Assembly: GCA_036003045.1 (NCBI GenBank)
Contig: DASYSS010000027.1
Location: 1-64,000, forward strand
Direction of reading: 5' to 3'
Source of the DNA: Gemmatimonadaceae bacterium
Lineage (GTDB): Bacteria > Gemmatimonadota > Gemmatimonadetes > Gemmatimonadales > Gemmatimonadaceae
Length of the DNA: 64,000 nt
The notes below the pieces were generated by a model. The model saw nothing but the letters and a program-made list of their open reading frames with translations, did not search any database and was not told where the DNA came from. Numbering within the stretch: position 1 is the stretch's first letter; each line of letters begins with the position of its first letter. Below, in pieces: positions 14,666 through 24,204 of the stretch. The position numbers and the translations under genes were made by a program.

Positions 14666-17323
14666 ATGACGCCACGTCCGCGCGACGACGCGAGGATCGC
14701 TGAACAAGGCGGCCGGATACGGCCGCGGGCGTCGCTGCGCTCGCGGGTCGCGTTGGCCATCGTCGGCGTATCGGCGGCTGTCGTCGCGTCGTTCGGCGCG
14801 GTCGTACACCGCCAGATGACCGAATCGGCCACCGCCGCGGCGACCGAGCATCTCGAGCGCGCCGCCCGCGAAGTCGCGAGCATGCTGGGCGCGCAGGCCA
14901 AGAACATGCGGACCGCGATCGCCGCGGTCGCCGCGGATTCGGACGTCGTGAAGTTCTTGCGCCAGCCCAGCGAGCGCGGCGCCGAGGGGGCCCGCGAGGC
15001 CATGAAGAGTTTGTCGCCGATGCCCGGCGCGGCCGACGCGGAGTTGTGGAACGCGTCGGGCATTCGCACGCGGGCGTCGGTTTCATCATGGCCGGTCATG
15101 CCGGGCGCGGCGCGGACCGCGCTCATGAAAATCGTCGGCGGCCACGATTCGACGATCGTAACGCCGCTGTCGGTCCGCGACTCCGCTCTCGTCTACGAAA
15201 TCATCTCGCGCGTCGGCTCCGCGTCGGCGCCGCTCGGATACGTCGTGTTGCGCAGACACCTCACGACTCCAGGCGTCGACGGATCGGCCCAACTCCGCGC
15301 CATGGTTGGTACCGACGCGTCGATTCTCCTCGGCAATGTGGACGACGACGTCTGGACCGACCTCAAATACCCCGTGCCGCGCCCGAGCCTCGCGGCTGCG
15401 CGTATCCCCGGCATCGTGGAGTTGGAGGAGCCGCGTATCGGCGCCGTTTTCGCATCCAGCCATCCCATCGCGTCCACGCCATGGAGCCTGGTCATCGCGT
15501 TCCCGCGTGCGACCGTTCTCAAGGACGTTCGCGAAGGGATGATCGCGATCATCATTTTCGGACTCGCCGTGTTGTTCATCGCCGCGGCGATGTCGTGGCG
15601 ATTGAGCGGAGCGTTCACTCGTCCGCTGGTCGACCTGGCGACTGCCGCCGAGCGAATCACCGGCGGCGACTACGATCGCCCGTTGACGGTGCGCGGCGAC
15701 GACGAAATCGGCGCGGCGGCCAGCGCGTTCAACCGGATGGCGACGAGCTTGCGCGGCAGCAGGTCCGAGCTGGAGGCCAAAGTCGCCGAAGCGGCATCGA
15801 CCGCGCGCCGCCTCGAGCGCGTGATCACGTCCAGCGGCGCCGTGTTGTACGAGCTGGCGCCGCGCGACGGGGTGATGCGGATCACCTGGATCAGCGACAA
15901 CGTTCCTGACCTCCTCGGCTACACGCTCGCCGAGGCGCTCGCGCCGGGGTGGTGGTCGAGCAACGTGTACCCGGACGACCTGAAGAAGACACCTGGGGGA
16001 TCGGGCGATGCACGCACGGACGGCATACGCGAATATCGCTTTCGTCACAAGGATGGCCGCTATCGCTGGATGCGCGACGACCAGCGCATCGTGACCGACG
16101 ACGCCAGCGGGCGGGCGCACGTAGTCGGAACGTGGCTCGACATCACGGAGCAGCGGCAGCTCGAGGAGCAGCTCCGTCACGCGCAGAAGATGGAAGCGAT
16201 CGGTACGCTGGCGGGCGGTGTGGCGCACGACTTCAACAACATCCTCACGGTGGTCACGTCGTACGCCGAGCTGCTTTCGCGTACGGAGGACGATCCCAAC
16301 CGCCGCTGCGATCTCGACGAGATCGTCGCCGCCGCGCGGCGCGCGACGCTGCTCACACGCCAACTGCTCACCTTCAGCCGGAAGACGATCGCCGAGCCGC
16401 AGTCCATCAGCGTGAGCTACGTCGTGGCTCGCCTTGGCGGCATGCTGCGGCGCCTGCTCAAGGAGAACGTCAAGCTCGTTCCGCGCTTGAGCGACGATGT
16501 CGCACCCATCGTCGGCGATCCGAACCAACTCGAACAGGTGGTGATGAATCTCGTGATCAATGCCGCCGACGCGATGCCCGATGGCGGCACGCTCGTAATC
16601 GAGACGCAGAACGTCGAGCTCGACGACGAGTACGCGCGGGCGCACGGCGGCGTGACCGCCGGCCGCTACGTGATGCTCGCCGTCAGCGACACCGGCGCGG
16701 GGATCGATCCGAAAATCATGGACAAGATCTACGAGCCGTTCTTCACGACCAAGCCGCCGGGCCAGGGAACGGGGTTGGGTCTCGCCAGCACCTACGCGAT
16801 CGTGAAAGAGGCGGGCGGCCACATCTGGGTGTACAGCGAGCCGGGAGAAGGCTCGACGTTCAAGGTCTATTTCCCGTGGGAGCGCGGCTCGAAGGCGTCG
16901 CCGTCTCCGTCATTGACGCCCTCGGAGTTTCGTATGGTCGGCACGGCGCTGCTCGTCGAAGATGACGCGCGCGTGCGCCGCGCCGTGCGCCGCATGCTCG
17001 ACCGAATCGGCTTCGACGTGCTCGAAGCCGGGGACGGCGAGGCGGGTCTAGAGGCCGCCGCGGGCCACGACGGCCCGATCGACGTCGTCGTGACCGATCT
17101 CATGATGCCGCGGCTCGGCGGCGGCGCATTCGCTCGCCGCCTGGCGCTGACGCGTCCGAACGTTCCCGTGGTGTTCACGTCGGGCTACACCGACGACACG
17201 GCGTTCCGGCGCGGGCTTCTGGAGTCAGAATACACGTTCGTCCAGAAGCCGTTTACGCGGGAACACCTCGAGGCAGCGATAGCGAGGGTGACACGAAAGG
17301 TCCGGAGTACGGTCGAGGTCTAG
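14666..17323 (+). CDS. Hybrid sensor histidine kinase with HAMP, PAS and receiver domains
   Basis: The 885-residue membrane protein has an N-terminal transmembrane helix (about 25-48), a periplasmic sensor region to about 290, a second helix (IIIFGLAVLFIAAAMSW) and a HAMP linker (FTRPLVDLATAAERITGGDY). A PAS domain (about 390-500; KDGRYRWMRDDQR) follows. The phospho-acceptor His is near residue 521 in GGVAHDFNNIL. The ATPase domain has N, G1 and G2 boxes (NLVINAADAM, DTGAGID, GTGLGLAS). The C-terminal receiver has its Asp near 810 in VVTDLMMPR. The phosphorelay partner is not adjacent. The gene follows the paa block after 173 bases; a link with paa regulation is not shown. Confidence 0.9.
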   Translation: MTPRPRDDARIAEQGGRIRPRASLRSRVALAIVGVSAAVVASFGAVVHRQMTESATAAATEHLERAAREVASMLGAQAKNMRTAIAAVAADSDVVKFLRQPSERGAEGAREAMKSLSPMPGAADAELWNASGIRTRASVSSWPVMPGAARTALMKIVGGHDSTIVTPLSVRDSALVYEIISRVGSASAPLGYVVLRRHLTTPGVDGSAQLRAMVGTDASILLGNVDDDVWTDLKYPVPRPSLAAARIPGIVELEEPRIGAVFASSHPIASTPWSLVIAFPRATVLKDVREGMIAIIIFGLAVLFIAAAMSWRLSGAFTRPLVDLATAAERITGGDYDRPLTVRGDDEIGAAASAFNRMATSLRGSRSELEAKVAEAASTARRLERVITSSGAVLYELAPRDGVMRITWISDNVPDLLGYTLAEALAPGWWSSNVYPDDLKKTPGGSGDARTDGIREYRFRHKDGRYRWMRDDQRIVTDDASGRAHVVGTWLDITEQRQLEEQLRHAQKMEAIGTLAGGVAHDFNNILTVVTSYAELLSRTEDDPNRRCDLDEIVAAARRATLLTRQLLTFSRKTIAEPQSISVSYVVARLGGMLRRLLKENVKLVPRLSDDVAPIVGDPNQLEQVVMNLVINAADAMPDGGTLVIETQNVELDDEYARAHGGVTAGRYVMLAVSDTGAGIDPKIMDKIYEPFFTTKPPGQGTGLGLASTYAIVKEAGGHIWVYSEPGEGSTFKVYFPWERGSKASPSPSLTPSEFRMVGTALLVEDDARVRRAVRRMLDRIGFDVLEAGDGEAGLEAAAGHDGPIDVVVTDLMMPRLGGGAFARRLALTRPNVPVVFTSGYTDDTAFRRGLLESEYTFVQKPFTREHLEAAIARVTRKVRSTVEV

Positions 17324-17335
17324 CAGGGCTTCGGT

Positions 17336-17371
17336 CTCCGGTCACCGGTGACCGGTGACCGGTGACCGGTC
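17336..17371. repeat. CCGGTGA heptamer tandem array
   Basis: Five CCGGT cores at 17338, 17345, 17352, 17359 and 17366 are spaced exactly seven bases apart, with GA or CA between them. They fill the 49-base gap between the convergent kinase and amidohydrolase genes. ACCGGT is self-complementary, so the array can fold on itself. Copy number is likely to vary by slippage. A looser CCGGT array lies between paaA and paaB. Confidence 0.7.
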
Positions 17372-17372
17372 T

Positions 17373-19043
17373 TCAGGGCACCGCCTTCGTCGTATCGCGG
17401 ACCGTCGGGTACTTGATCCCGAGCTGATCGAGGTACGTCTTGTACTTCGTGGGATCGTAGTAGTACTTCCGCATCTCCGGGCGGTACTTGTCCATGATCG
17501 CCTTGTTGAGCCAGATCGCCGGCTGGTCCTCGGCGCGCATGAGCGGGAAGTACTTGATCTCCTTCGTCTGCACGTTGCGGAAGTAGTCCCACGCCTGCGT
17601 GACGACGGTCGGCTTGGTCATGAGATCGAGCACCGTCATCGCCTGCACCTTGGCGCCCGCGACGACCCCCTTGTGCGCGATCGGCGTCGCCATGGCGATG
17701 GCGTTCCACCAGCTATGGCCGGGCAGTCCGGGAATGTTCGACGGATAGCGGAGCGTCACCGTCGGCAGATTCCACGACACATCGCCGATATCGTCGCTTC
17801 CGCCGCCGCGCAGATCTTCGGTCCGCGGCGGCGCTGGCAGCTCCGTCATCGTCCGGTCGGAGAGACCGCGCGGATTCTTCTGGCCGTACTCGCGCTGCAC
17901 GCCCTTGGCCATCGTCTGATCGGCCTCGCTCCACTGCGGCATGCCGACCGCCTTGATGTTCTGGAACATGTCGTCGGCGATGACCTTGTTGAAATGGCCC
18001 GACCAGCCGGAGCCGAGGATGTTCACCGAGGCCAGCTTGGTGCTCGTCATCATCGCGGCGGCGCGGGCCATCGTGTCGCCGAGCGCGAACAATCCCTGCA
18101 CGAGCGGCGAGTCGGTCTCGCGGAAGAAGTACCAGACGGACGCCGTCGGCGGCACGACGTTCGGCTGGTCGCCGCCGTCCGTGATGACGTAGTGCGAACG
18201 TTGGGTCAGGGGCAGGTGCTCGCGGCGGAAGTTCCAACCCACGTCCATCAGCTCGACCGCGTCGAGCGCACTGCGGCCCGCCCACGGAGCGCCCGCCGCG
18301 TGCGCGGCCTGTCCGGTGAAGTTGAAGCGCGCGCTGATCAGCGCGTTCTGTCCGGACTGCCCGTACGAGACGCCCAGATCCGAGCCGACGTGGGCGAACA
18401 GCACGATGTCGACGTCCTTGAACATGCCGGCGCGCACGAAGTACGCCTTGGCCGCCATCTGCTCTTCGGCGATGCCGGGCCACAGATGGATCGTCCCGGT
18501 CATGTGCTCGCGTTCCATGATGCGCTTCACCGCGATCGCCGCGGTGATGTTCATCGGCACGCCGGAATTGTGCCCTTCGCCATGTCCCGGCGCGCCGGCG
18601 ACGAGCGGATCCTTGTAGCCGACGCCGGGTTTCTGATTCGCCTGCGGAATGTCGTCGACGTCGGAGCCGAGGGAGATCACCGGCTTGCCCGAACCCCAGG
18701 TTGCGTACCAGGCCGTTGGGATTCCCGCGAACCCGCGCGTGACCTTGAAGCCGTTCTTCTCGAGGATGCCCGTCAGGTACTTGGACGTTTCCTCTTCCTG
18801 CATTCCAAGCTCGCCGAAGCTGAACACCTCGTCGACCATCTGCTGCGACAACGTGGACAAGCTGTCGACGAGACGAATCGCCTCCTTCTTCATGGCGGCG
18901 AGCTTGGCGTCGTCGGCTGGGAGGTCGACGGGAAAGGTGACTTCGGGACGGTTGTCGGGGCCACCGCGTCCGCCGCGGCCTTGGGCAACGAGCGGGAGGG
19001 AGACGGTAAGAAGGAGCGCGGGGACGAGGAGTCGTGAGCGCAT
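17373..19043 (-). CDS. Secreted M20-family amidohydrolase (AbgB-like)
   Basis: The 556-residue protein has a signal peptide (MRSRLLVPALLLTVSLPLVAQ) followed at once by GRGGRGGPDNRP. The mature part carries M20 metal-site motifs: SLGSDVDDIPQ, GAPGHGEGHNSG and PGIAEEQMAAK (the catalytic Glu pair). The domain order, with a lid insertion at about 260-380, resembles aminobenzoyl-glutamate utilisation protein B and related peptide deacylases. It probably cleaves N-acyl or peptide amide bonds outside the cytoplasm. ATG 19043 is chosen because the signal peptide begins there; the open frame runs to 19094. The gene is convergent with the histidine kinase. Confidence 0.85.
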   Translation of the reverse strand: MRSRLLVPALLLTVSLPLVAQGRGGRGGPDNRPEVTFPVDLPADDAKLAAMKKEAIRLVDSLSTLSQQMVDEVFSFGELGMQEEETSKYLTGILEKNGFKVTRGFAGIPTAWYATWGSGKPVISLGSDVDDIPQANQKPGVGYKDPLVAGAPGHGEGHNSGVPMNITAAIAVKRIMEREHMTGTIHLWPGIAEEQMAAKAYFVRAGMFKDVDIVLFAHVGSDLGVSYGQSGQNALISARFNFTGQAAHAAGAPWAGRSALDAVELMDVGWNFRREHLPLTQRSHYVITDGGDQPNVVPPTASVWYFFRETDSPLVQGLFALGDTMARAAAMMTSTKLASVNILGSGWSGHFNKVIADDMFQNIKAVGMPQWSEADQTMAKGVQREYGQKNPRGLSDRTMTELPAPPRTEDLRGGGSDDIGDVSWNLPTVTLRYPSNIPGLPGHSWWNAIAMATPIAHKGVVAGAKVQAMTVLDLMTKPTVVTQAWDYFRNVQTKEIKYFPLMRAEDQPAIWLNKAIMDKYRPEMRKYYYDPTKYKTYLDQLGIKYPTVRDTTKAVP

Positions 19044-19174
19044 GAGAGAGAGGTCAGGGGAGACGAGGAGCGGCGGGCAGGCCGCCCGCGACAATTCTTC
19101 ACGCCGCGTCGCGGTGACGCAACCGGCGACACGACAGTTCTTGCCTCAAGCGACCATCCGGCGTCGCCCGGCTG

Positions 19175-20467
19175 TCAGCCGCGCATTACTCGCTCGACCT
19201 CCGATACGAGCGGTTCGATCTCGATGGGCGGATTGGCGTGTGGCCGGTCCGCGCTTCGAGCGGCATGATACTCGGCGACCGCGTCGGGATCCTTGAGCAA
19301 ATGCCCCGTCAACACCGACACGACGCGGTCATCTCGCGAGATCGTTCCGGACGCAAGCAGCTTGCGCACGCCGGCCACGCTAGCCGCGCTCGCGGGCTCG
19401 CATCCGATGCCCGCGGCGTCGATCACCGCCTTGGCTTCGAGAATCTCCGCGTCCGTCACCGATGTCACGACGCCATTCGTCTCGCGCATGGCCCGCACCG
19501 CGCGGTTCCACGACGCCGGTGCGCCGATCCGGATCGCTGTGGCGATCGTCTCGGGTTGGACCGTCACGCGTTCGGCGAAACCATGCTCGAAGCTGCGCGC
19601 GAATGGAGCGGCTCCTTCGGCTTGCACCGCGCAGAGGCGTGGCACGCGATCGATCAGCCCGGACTCTCGCGCATCGCGCAGCGCTTTTCCGAAGGCAGAG
19701 GTGTTGCCGAGGTTCCCGGCCGGCAGCGCGATCCAATCCGGTGCCCTCCACTCGAGTTGTTCGAGCAGCTCGAAGACGATCGACTTCTGCCCCTCGATGC
19801 GAAAGGGGTTCACGGAGTTGAGCAGATGAATTCCCAACTCGGCGCTCGCCGACCGCGCGAGGGTGAGGCATTCGTCGAAGCCGCCGCGCACGAACAGTGT
19901 GCGCGCCCCGTAGGCGATCGTCTGCGCCAACTTGCCGCCCGCGACTTTTCCCTTTGGGACGAAGACCAGAGCCGGTAGCTCGGCTCGTGCCGCGTACGCC
20001 GCGAGCGACGCCGACGTGTTCCCTGTAGACGCGCACGCCACCGCGCGAGCCGAACTCCGTTTTGCCTGTGTGATCGCGACGGTCATGCCGCGATCCTTGA
20101 ACGATCCCGTCGGGTTGTGGCCTTCGTGCTTGATGAGCAATCGTTCGGGCGATTCGAATCCGATCCATCGAGCGACGGCGCGACTGTCCAGCAAGGGCGT
20201 GTTGCCTTCGGGATGGGTCACGATTTCGTCGGGGCGGGCCGACGGCAGCACGAGCTCCCGATACCGCCAGACGCCTGAAGCATCGGGCCCCCGCAACGCG
20301 GACCGCCGATCGGCGAAGCGCGCGCGCAACGCCGGCCCTTCTCCGACCAGCACGTGTCTCAGCTCGAGAAGGCCGCCGCAGGACGGGCACACACCCGCCG
20401 CGTTCAACTCGTCGAGCTCCGTCCCACAGTCTTCGCAGACCTGAACGCTCGTCGCGACGGACGTCAC
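19175..20467 (-). CDS. thrC: Threonine synthase
   Basis: The 430-residue PLP enzyme converts O-phosphohomoserine to threonine. An N-terminal zinc-ribbon (CEDCGTELD and CPSCGGLLEL) precedes the PLP fold. The Schiff-base Lys is in HNPTGSFKDRGMTVA, the phosphate-contact motif in ASTGNTSASLAAYAA, and PAGNLGNTSAFGKAL follows. GTG 20467 overlaps the thrB stop as GTGA and lies three bases after GGAGGT. No later in-frame start fits before the zinc-ribbon. It forms a two-gene operon with the homoserine kinase, whose product is its substrate. Confidence 0.93.
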   Translation of the reverse strand: MTSVATSVQVCEDCGTELDELNAAGVCPSCGGLLELRHVLVGEGPALRARFADRRSALRGPDASGVWRYRELVLPSARPDEIVTHPEGNTPLLDSRAVARWIGFESPERLLIKHEGHNPTGSFKDRGMTVAITQAKRSSARAVACASTGNTSASLAAYAARAELPALVFVPKGKVAGGKLAQTIAYGARTLFVRGGFDECLTLARSASAELGIHLLNSVNPFRIEGQKSIVFELLEQLEWRAPDWIALPAGNLGNTSAFGKALRDARESGLIDRVPRLCAVQAEGAAPFARSFEHGFAERVTVQPETIATAIRIGAPASWNRAVRAMRETNGVVTSVTDAEILEAKAVIDAAGIGCEPASAASVAGVRKLLASGTISRDDRVVSVLTGHLLKDPDAVAEYHAARSADRPHANPPIEIEPLVSEVERVMRG

Positions 20468-21423
20468 GTCACCTCCACCAGGCGTGCGCCGCGCTCGTCG
20501 ACCGATGCGACTCGTCCGTCGGCGCGAACGCCGTGCTCCTCGAACGCGCCGAGCATCGCCGCGAGCGCCGCCTGCGCGGCGAGCTCGCCGTCGGCGAGGG
20601 CGAACAAAGTGGGGCCCGCGCCCGAGATCGAGCATCCGAGCGCGCCGGCGTCGAGCGCGGCGCGCTTCACGTCGTGGAACGCCGGGATCAACGGTGCGCG
20701 CGCCGGTTCGGCGATGCGATCGTCGACCGCGCCGCGGAGCAGCGCGGGATCGTCGAGGCAGAAGGCGGCGACCATCGTCGCTACGGCGGTGGCCTGCGCG
20801 AGCGCGGTCGCGCGGTCTACCGAATCGGGAAGGATCTGGCGCGCGCGCTGCGTGGTCAGCGTGAGGTCGGGGCGAGCGAGCGCGATGCGGAGCCACGACG
20901 GGACCGGCACGCGCACGAAATCCAACGGCTCGACTTGGCGAATCAGGAGAATTCCGCCGAAGAGACACGGCGCGATGTTGTCGACGTGCCGGCCGGCGAC
21001 GCGTTCCTCGGCGGCGAGCGCGGCGAGCACGAGCGCGCGGTCGTCGAGTGGACGGCCGATCAGCGCGTTGGTCGCCAGCGCGCCGGCCACTGCCGACGCC
21101 GCGCTGCCACCCTGGCCCCCCGCGAGCGGCAATCCCTTGTCGACGCGAAGCGTGACGCCCACGTCTTCGCGCCCCGCGAGACGAAGAACCTCGAGCGCCG
21201 CGAGTCCGCTGGAGTGCATTTCCGCGTCGCGCGGCAGGCGAGGATCTCCCGCCTCCTCGATCCAGACGCCAGGCGCGCCGTCGACGCGCGCTTCGACCGA
21301 GTCGCCGATACCAGTGAGCGCGCAGCCGAGAATGTCGAGCCCGGGACCCATGTTGCCGACTCCTCCGGGCGCGAACGCGCGAACCTTCGTCCGCGGGTTC
21401 GCACCCACGATCGCTTCGTTCAT
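20464..21423 (-). CDS. thrB: Homoserine kinase
   Basis: This 319-residue GHMP-family kinase phosphorylates homoserine with ATP, making the substrate of the next gene. It shows VRAFAPGGVGNMGPGLDILG at the start, the ATP loop LPLAGGQGGSAASAVAGA and the C-terminal GCSISGAGPTLFAL. The ATP loop has GGQGGSAAS where GSGLGSSAAS is usual, so it is a variant of the P-loop-like motif. Context with thrC makes homoserine the likely substrate. It starts at ATG 21423, divergent from an amino acid permease gene with about 60 bases between them. Confidence 0.9.
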   Translation of the reverse strand: MNEAIVGANPRTKVRAFAPGGVGNMGPGLDILGCALTGIGDSVEARVDGAPGVWIEEAGDPRLPRDAEMHSSGLAALEVLRLAGREDVGVTLRVDKGLPLAGGQGGSAASAVAGALATNALIGRPLDDRALVLAALAAEERVAGRHVDNIAPCLFGGILLIRQVEPLDFVRVPVPSWLRIALARPDLTLTTQRARQILPDSVDRATALAQATAVATMVAAFCLDDPALLRGAVDDRIAEPARAPLIPAFHDVKRAALDAGALGCSISGAGPTLFALADGELAAQAALAAMLGAFEEHGVRADGRVASVDERGARLVEVT

Positions 21424-21485
21424 GCTTGATTCAAGTCTCCGTCATGCGGAACGACAAGTGCTCGTCGTGCGCGTATTTTCTCTGC

Positions 21486-22883
21486 GTGTCTGAAACCACC
21501 GGAACCCGAGCGTCCGTCGCGCTCAAGACCGAGGGCCGCGCGCGCTCCGGCGGGCTCGCCGCGCGTTCGGCGCTCGGCACGTTCGCCCTCGTCTTCGTGC
21601 TGTTCTTCTGCACGTCGGGCGGACCGTACACGACCGAGACGCTGATTCACCGAGTCGGTCCGGGGCTCGGGTTGCTCATCCTGATTCTCGTTCCGCTCGT
21701 CTGGTCGCTGCCCGAGGTTCTCATCGTCGGCGAGCTGGCGAGCATGATGCCGGAAGAGGGCGGCTACTACCGGTGGGTCGATCGCGCGTTCGGACGCTTT
21801 TGGGCGTTCCAGAACGGATGGCTGACGTGGATGTACTCGCTCGTCGACATGGCGATCTACCCGGTGCTGTTCAACCAATACTTGACACACTTCGTCCCCG
21901 GCATCGACGCACGCTTCGAGTGGGTCGTGTCGCTCATCGTCATCTGGGGCGCGACGGCGATCAATCTGCGCGGGTCGGTTCGGGTAGGACGCGCGTCCGT
22001 GCTCGCGGGGGCGTTCATCGTCGTCGGCTTCGTCGCCGTCGCGCTCAGTGCGCTGCCCAACGCGTCGCACATTCCGTGGCGCCCGTTCGCCGCGCCCGAA
22101 GGCGGCGGGGTGAGCGGCCTCGCCGTCGGCATCTCGATCGCGCTCTGGAACTACATCGGCTGGGACAACGCGTCGACGGTCGGCGGAGAGATGCGGGATG
22201 CGTCGCGCGGCTACCCGCGGGCCCTCGCGTTCGCGCTTCCACTCGTCGCGTTCATCTATCTCGTTCCGTTGCTCACGACGTTGGCGGCCACCGACTGGAC
22301 GACGTGGGAAGACGGCGGCTGGCCGGCCATCGCCGCGGCCGCGGGGCACGGCCGCGTTGGAGTGTTCCTCGGCGCCTGGGTCGGAATCGGCGGCATGGTG
22401 AGCGCGCTGGCGTTGTTCAACGCGTTGCTGATGTCGTACTCGCGAATTCCCTTCGTCATGGCGCAGGATCGATTGCTGCCGTCGCCGCTTGCCCGCGCTG
22501 ACTCGCGCGGCACGCCGCGCACGGCCGTGGTGGCGTCGGCAGTGCTGTACTCGATTTTCGTGCTCGCGCCGTTCGGCGAGCTGGTGATCGCCGACGTGCT
22601 TCTGTACTCGCTCGCGCTCTTTCTCGAGTTCGGCGCGCTGGTGCGTTTGCGCCGCACGGAGCCGGATCTTCGCGGCTACTTCCGCATTCCGTTGGGTCGG
22701 CGCGGAGTGTCGGTGTTGGCCGGTATCCCGATGCTGGTACTCGTCGGCGTGATCGCGATCTCGTTCATGGACGGCGAGTACGGTATCAAGGCCGTACTCG
22801 CCGCGGGTGTGGCGATCGCGCTCGGGCCGATCATGTTCTCACTCGCGTCGCGCGGAAAGGCACAAGAAGCCGTGCCGCGGTGA
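21486..22883 (+). CDS. APC-family amino acid permease
   Basis: The product (465 residues from GTG 21486) has about 12 hydrophobic segments and belongs to the amino acid-polyamine-organocation superfamily. Typical features are FCTSGGPYTTE in helix 1, VIVGELASMMPEEGGYYRWV, and WNYIGWDNASTVGGEM in the helix 6 region. It would move amino acids or polyamines across the inner membrane. The start is uncertain: ATG 21444 would add 14 Cys-containing residues (CSSCAYFLC), and no candidate has a clear ribosome site. It is divergent from thrB and ends 22 bases from a convergent amidohydrolase gene. Confidence 0.87.
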   Translation: MSETTGTRASVALKTEGRARSGGLAARSALGTFALVFVLFFCTSGGPYTTETLIHRVGPGLGLLILILVPLVWSLPEVLIVGELASMMPEEGGYYRWVDRAFGRFWAFQNGWLTWMYSLVDMAIYPVLFNQYLTHFVPGIDARFEWVVSLIVIWGATAINLRGSVRVGRASVLAGAFIVVGFVAVALSALPNASHIPWRPFAAPEGGGVSGLAVGISIALWNYIGWDNASTVGGEMRDASRGYPRALAFALPLVAFIYLVPLLTTLAATDWTTWEDGGWPAIAAAAGHGRVGVFLGAWVGIGGMVSALALFNALLMSYSRIPFVMAQDRLLPSPLARADSRGTPRTAVVASAVLYSIFVLAPFGELVIADVLLYSLALFLEFGALVRLRRTEPDLRGYFRIPLGRRGVSVLAGIPMLVLVGVIAISFMDGEYGIKAVLAAGVAIALGPIMFSLASRGKAQEAVPR

Positions 22884-22905
22884 ACGCAGGTGGGGCACGG
22901 GTCGA

Positions 22906-24168
22906 TCACGGCTTCTTGTAGACCGTCCCGCCTTTCATCACGAAGTCGACACTGCTCAATGCCATGATGTCCTTCGTCGGGTCGCCCTTCACGGCGATGA
23001 GATCGGCGAAGAGTCCGGTCTTCACGGCGCCGATGCGATTCTCCCAGTGGAGCATCTTGGCGTCGTTCACCGTCGCCGCGCGCAACGCCTGAAGCGGCGT
23101 GAGACCGTTGGTCACCAGTCCTTCGACTTCCTTGGCGTTGTCGCCGTGCGCGAGCGGACCCGAGTCGGCGCCGTTGCAGATCATCACGCCCGCGTCGAGC
23201 GCGTACTTCAAAACGGCCGCCTTGTTTCGGCCTCCCACGGACACCGTCGGTACGTAGCACACGCCGTGTTCGGCCATGAGCTTGAAGACGTCGGGCGTGC
23301 CGTTGTCGCCATGCTCGATCGTCGCGACGCCGGCCAATACCGCACGGCGCATGCCTTCGGCCGTCGTCGCGTGCGCGGCGACCGATCGACCCGAGCTCTT
23401 GGCCGCACTCACGGCCGCGTTGAATTCTTCCTGCGTCGGCCCCGGCATCGTTTCGCCGTTCGGACCCCAGCGGTAGTCGGCGTAGATCTTGATCCAATCG
23501 GCGCCGTGTTTGATCTGATCGCGCACGACGCGCGTGAATCCCTCGGGTCCGTTCGCTTCTTCGGCGCCCTGAGGAATCGCGTCCATGTACTCGGTGGCGA
23601 AGTTCTTCGGCGCGTACTGCCCCGTGACGACGATGGCGCGAGTGACGACCTGCATGCGCGGGCCGGGAATGATCCCTTGATTGATCGCTTGCTTGAGACC
23701 CACGTCGGCGTAGCCGGCGCCCTCCGTACCCAGATCGCGAACCGTCGTGAAGCCCGCCATCAGTGTGGCGCGAGCGTGATTCACCGCGCGCGCGACGCGC
23801 AACGCTTCCGACTCGTGGAGCACCTGGTCGTCCCACGGCGTCTCGTTGTACGGATGGAGAAGCAAGTGTGAATGCCCTTCGACGAGTCCCGGCAGCAGCG
23901 TCGTACCGGGGAGCGTGATGGTCACGGCATCGGGCGGCGCGGACACCTGACTCCGCGGTCCGACCGCGTCGATGGTATCGCCGCGGACGAGCACGACCCA
24001 GCCGTCGTGCGGCGCGTCGGCGACCGCATCCCAAACGCGATCGGGCACCAGGAGCGTCGGCGGTCCGGAAGGGCGAGCCGTGGCTCCGCCGCGTCCGCCG
24101 CGGCCTTGTGCGGAGGCCAGCACTGGAAAAACGACGACAACGGCGGCGAGCAGGAAAGAGCGATGCAT
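22906..24168 (-). CDS. Secreted metal-dependent amidohydrolase, imidazolonepropionase-like
   Basis: The 420-residue protein has a signal peptide (MHRSFLLAAVVVVFPVLASAQ) and then GRGGRGGATARP, the same stretch as in the M20 enzyme at 17373-19043. The amidohydrolase TIM-barrel ligands are visible: EGHSHLLLHP (HxH), DWIKIYADY (a Lys that can be carbamylated), AAHATT, IEHGD and GADSGPLAHGD. The family includes prolidase- and imidazolonepropionase-like enzymes that cleave C-N bonds. The substrate is not evident; export suggests peptides or amides from the medium. It starts at ATG 24168. Confidence 0.87.
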   Translation of the reverse strand: MHRSFLLAAVVVVFPVLASAQGRGGRGGATARPSGPPTLLVPDRVWDAVADAPHDGWVVLVRGDTIDAVGPRSQVSAPPDAVTITLPGTTLLPGLVEGHSHLLLHPYNETPWDDQVLHESEALRVARAVNHARATLMAGFTTVRDLGTEGAGYADVGLKQAINQGIIPGPRMQVVTRAIVVTGQYAPKNFATEYMDAIPQGAEEANGPEGFTRVVRDQIKHGADWIKIYADYRWGPNGETMPGPTQEEFNAAVSAAKSSGRSVAAHATTAEGMRRAVLAGVATIEHGDNGTPDVFKLMAEHGVCYVPTVSVGGRNKAAVLKYALDAGVMICNGADSGPLAHGDNAKEVEGLVTNGLTPLQALRAATVNDAKMLHWENRIGAVKTGLFADLIAVKGDPTKDIMALSSVDFVMKGGTVYKKP

Positions 24169-24204
24169 GATTTGGTGTTTGTGAATGAGGCGGATCGATA
24201 CGAT

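Noticed and set aside
17336-17371. CCGGTGA array considered as a CRISPR-like repeat
   Set aside because: The period is seven bases without unique spacers, so it is a simple tandem repeat.
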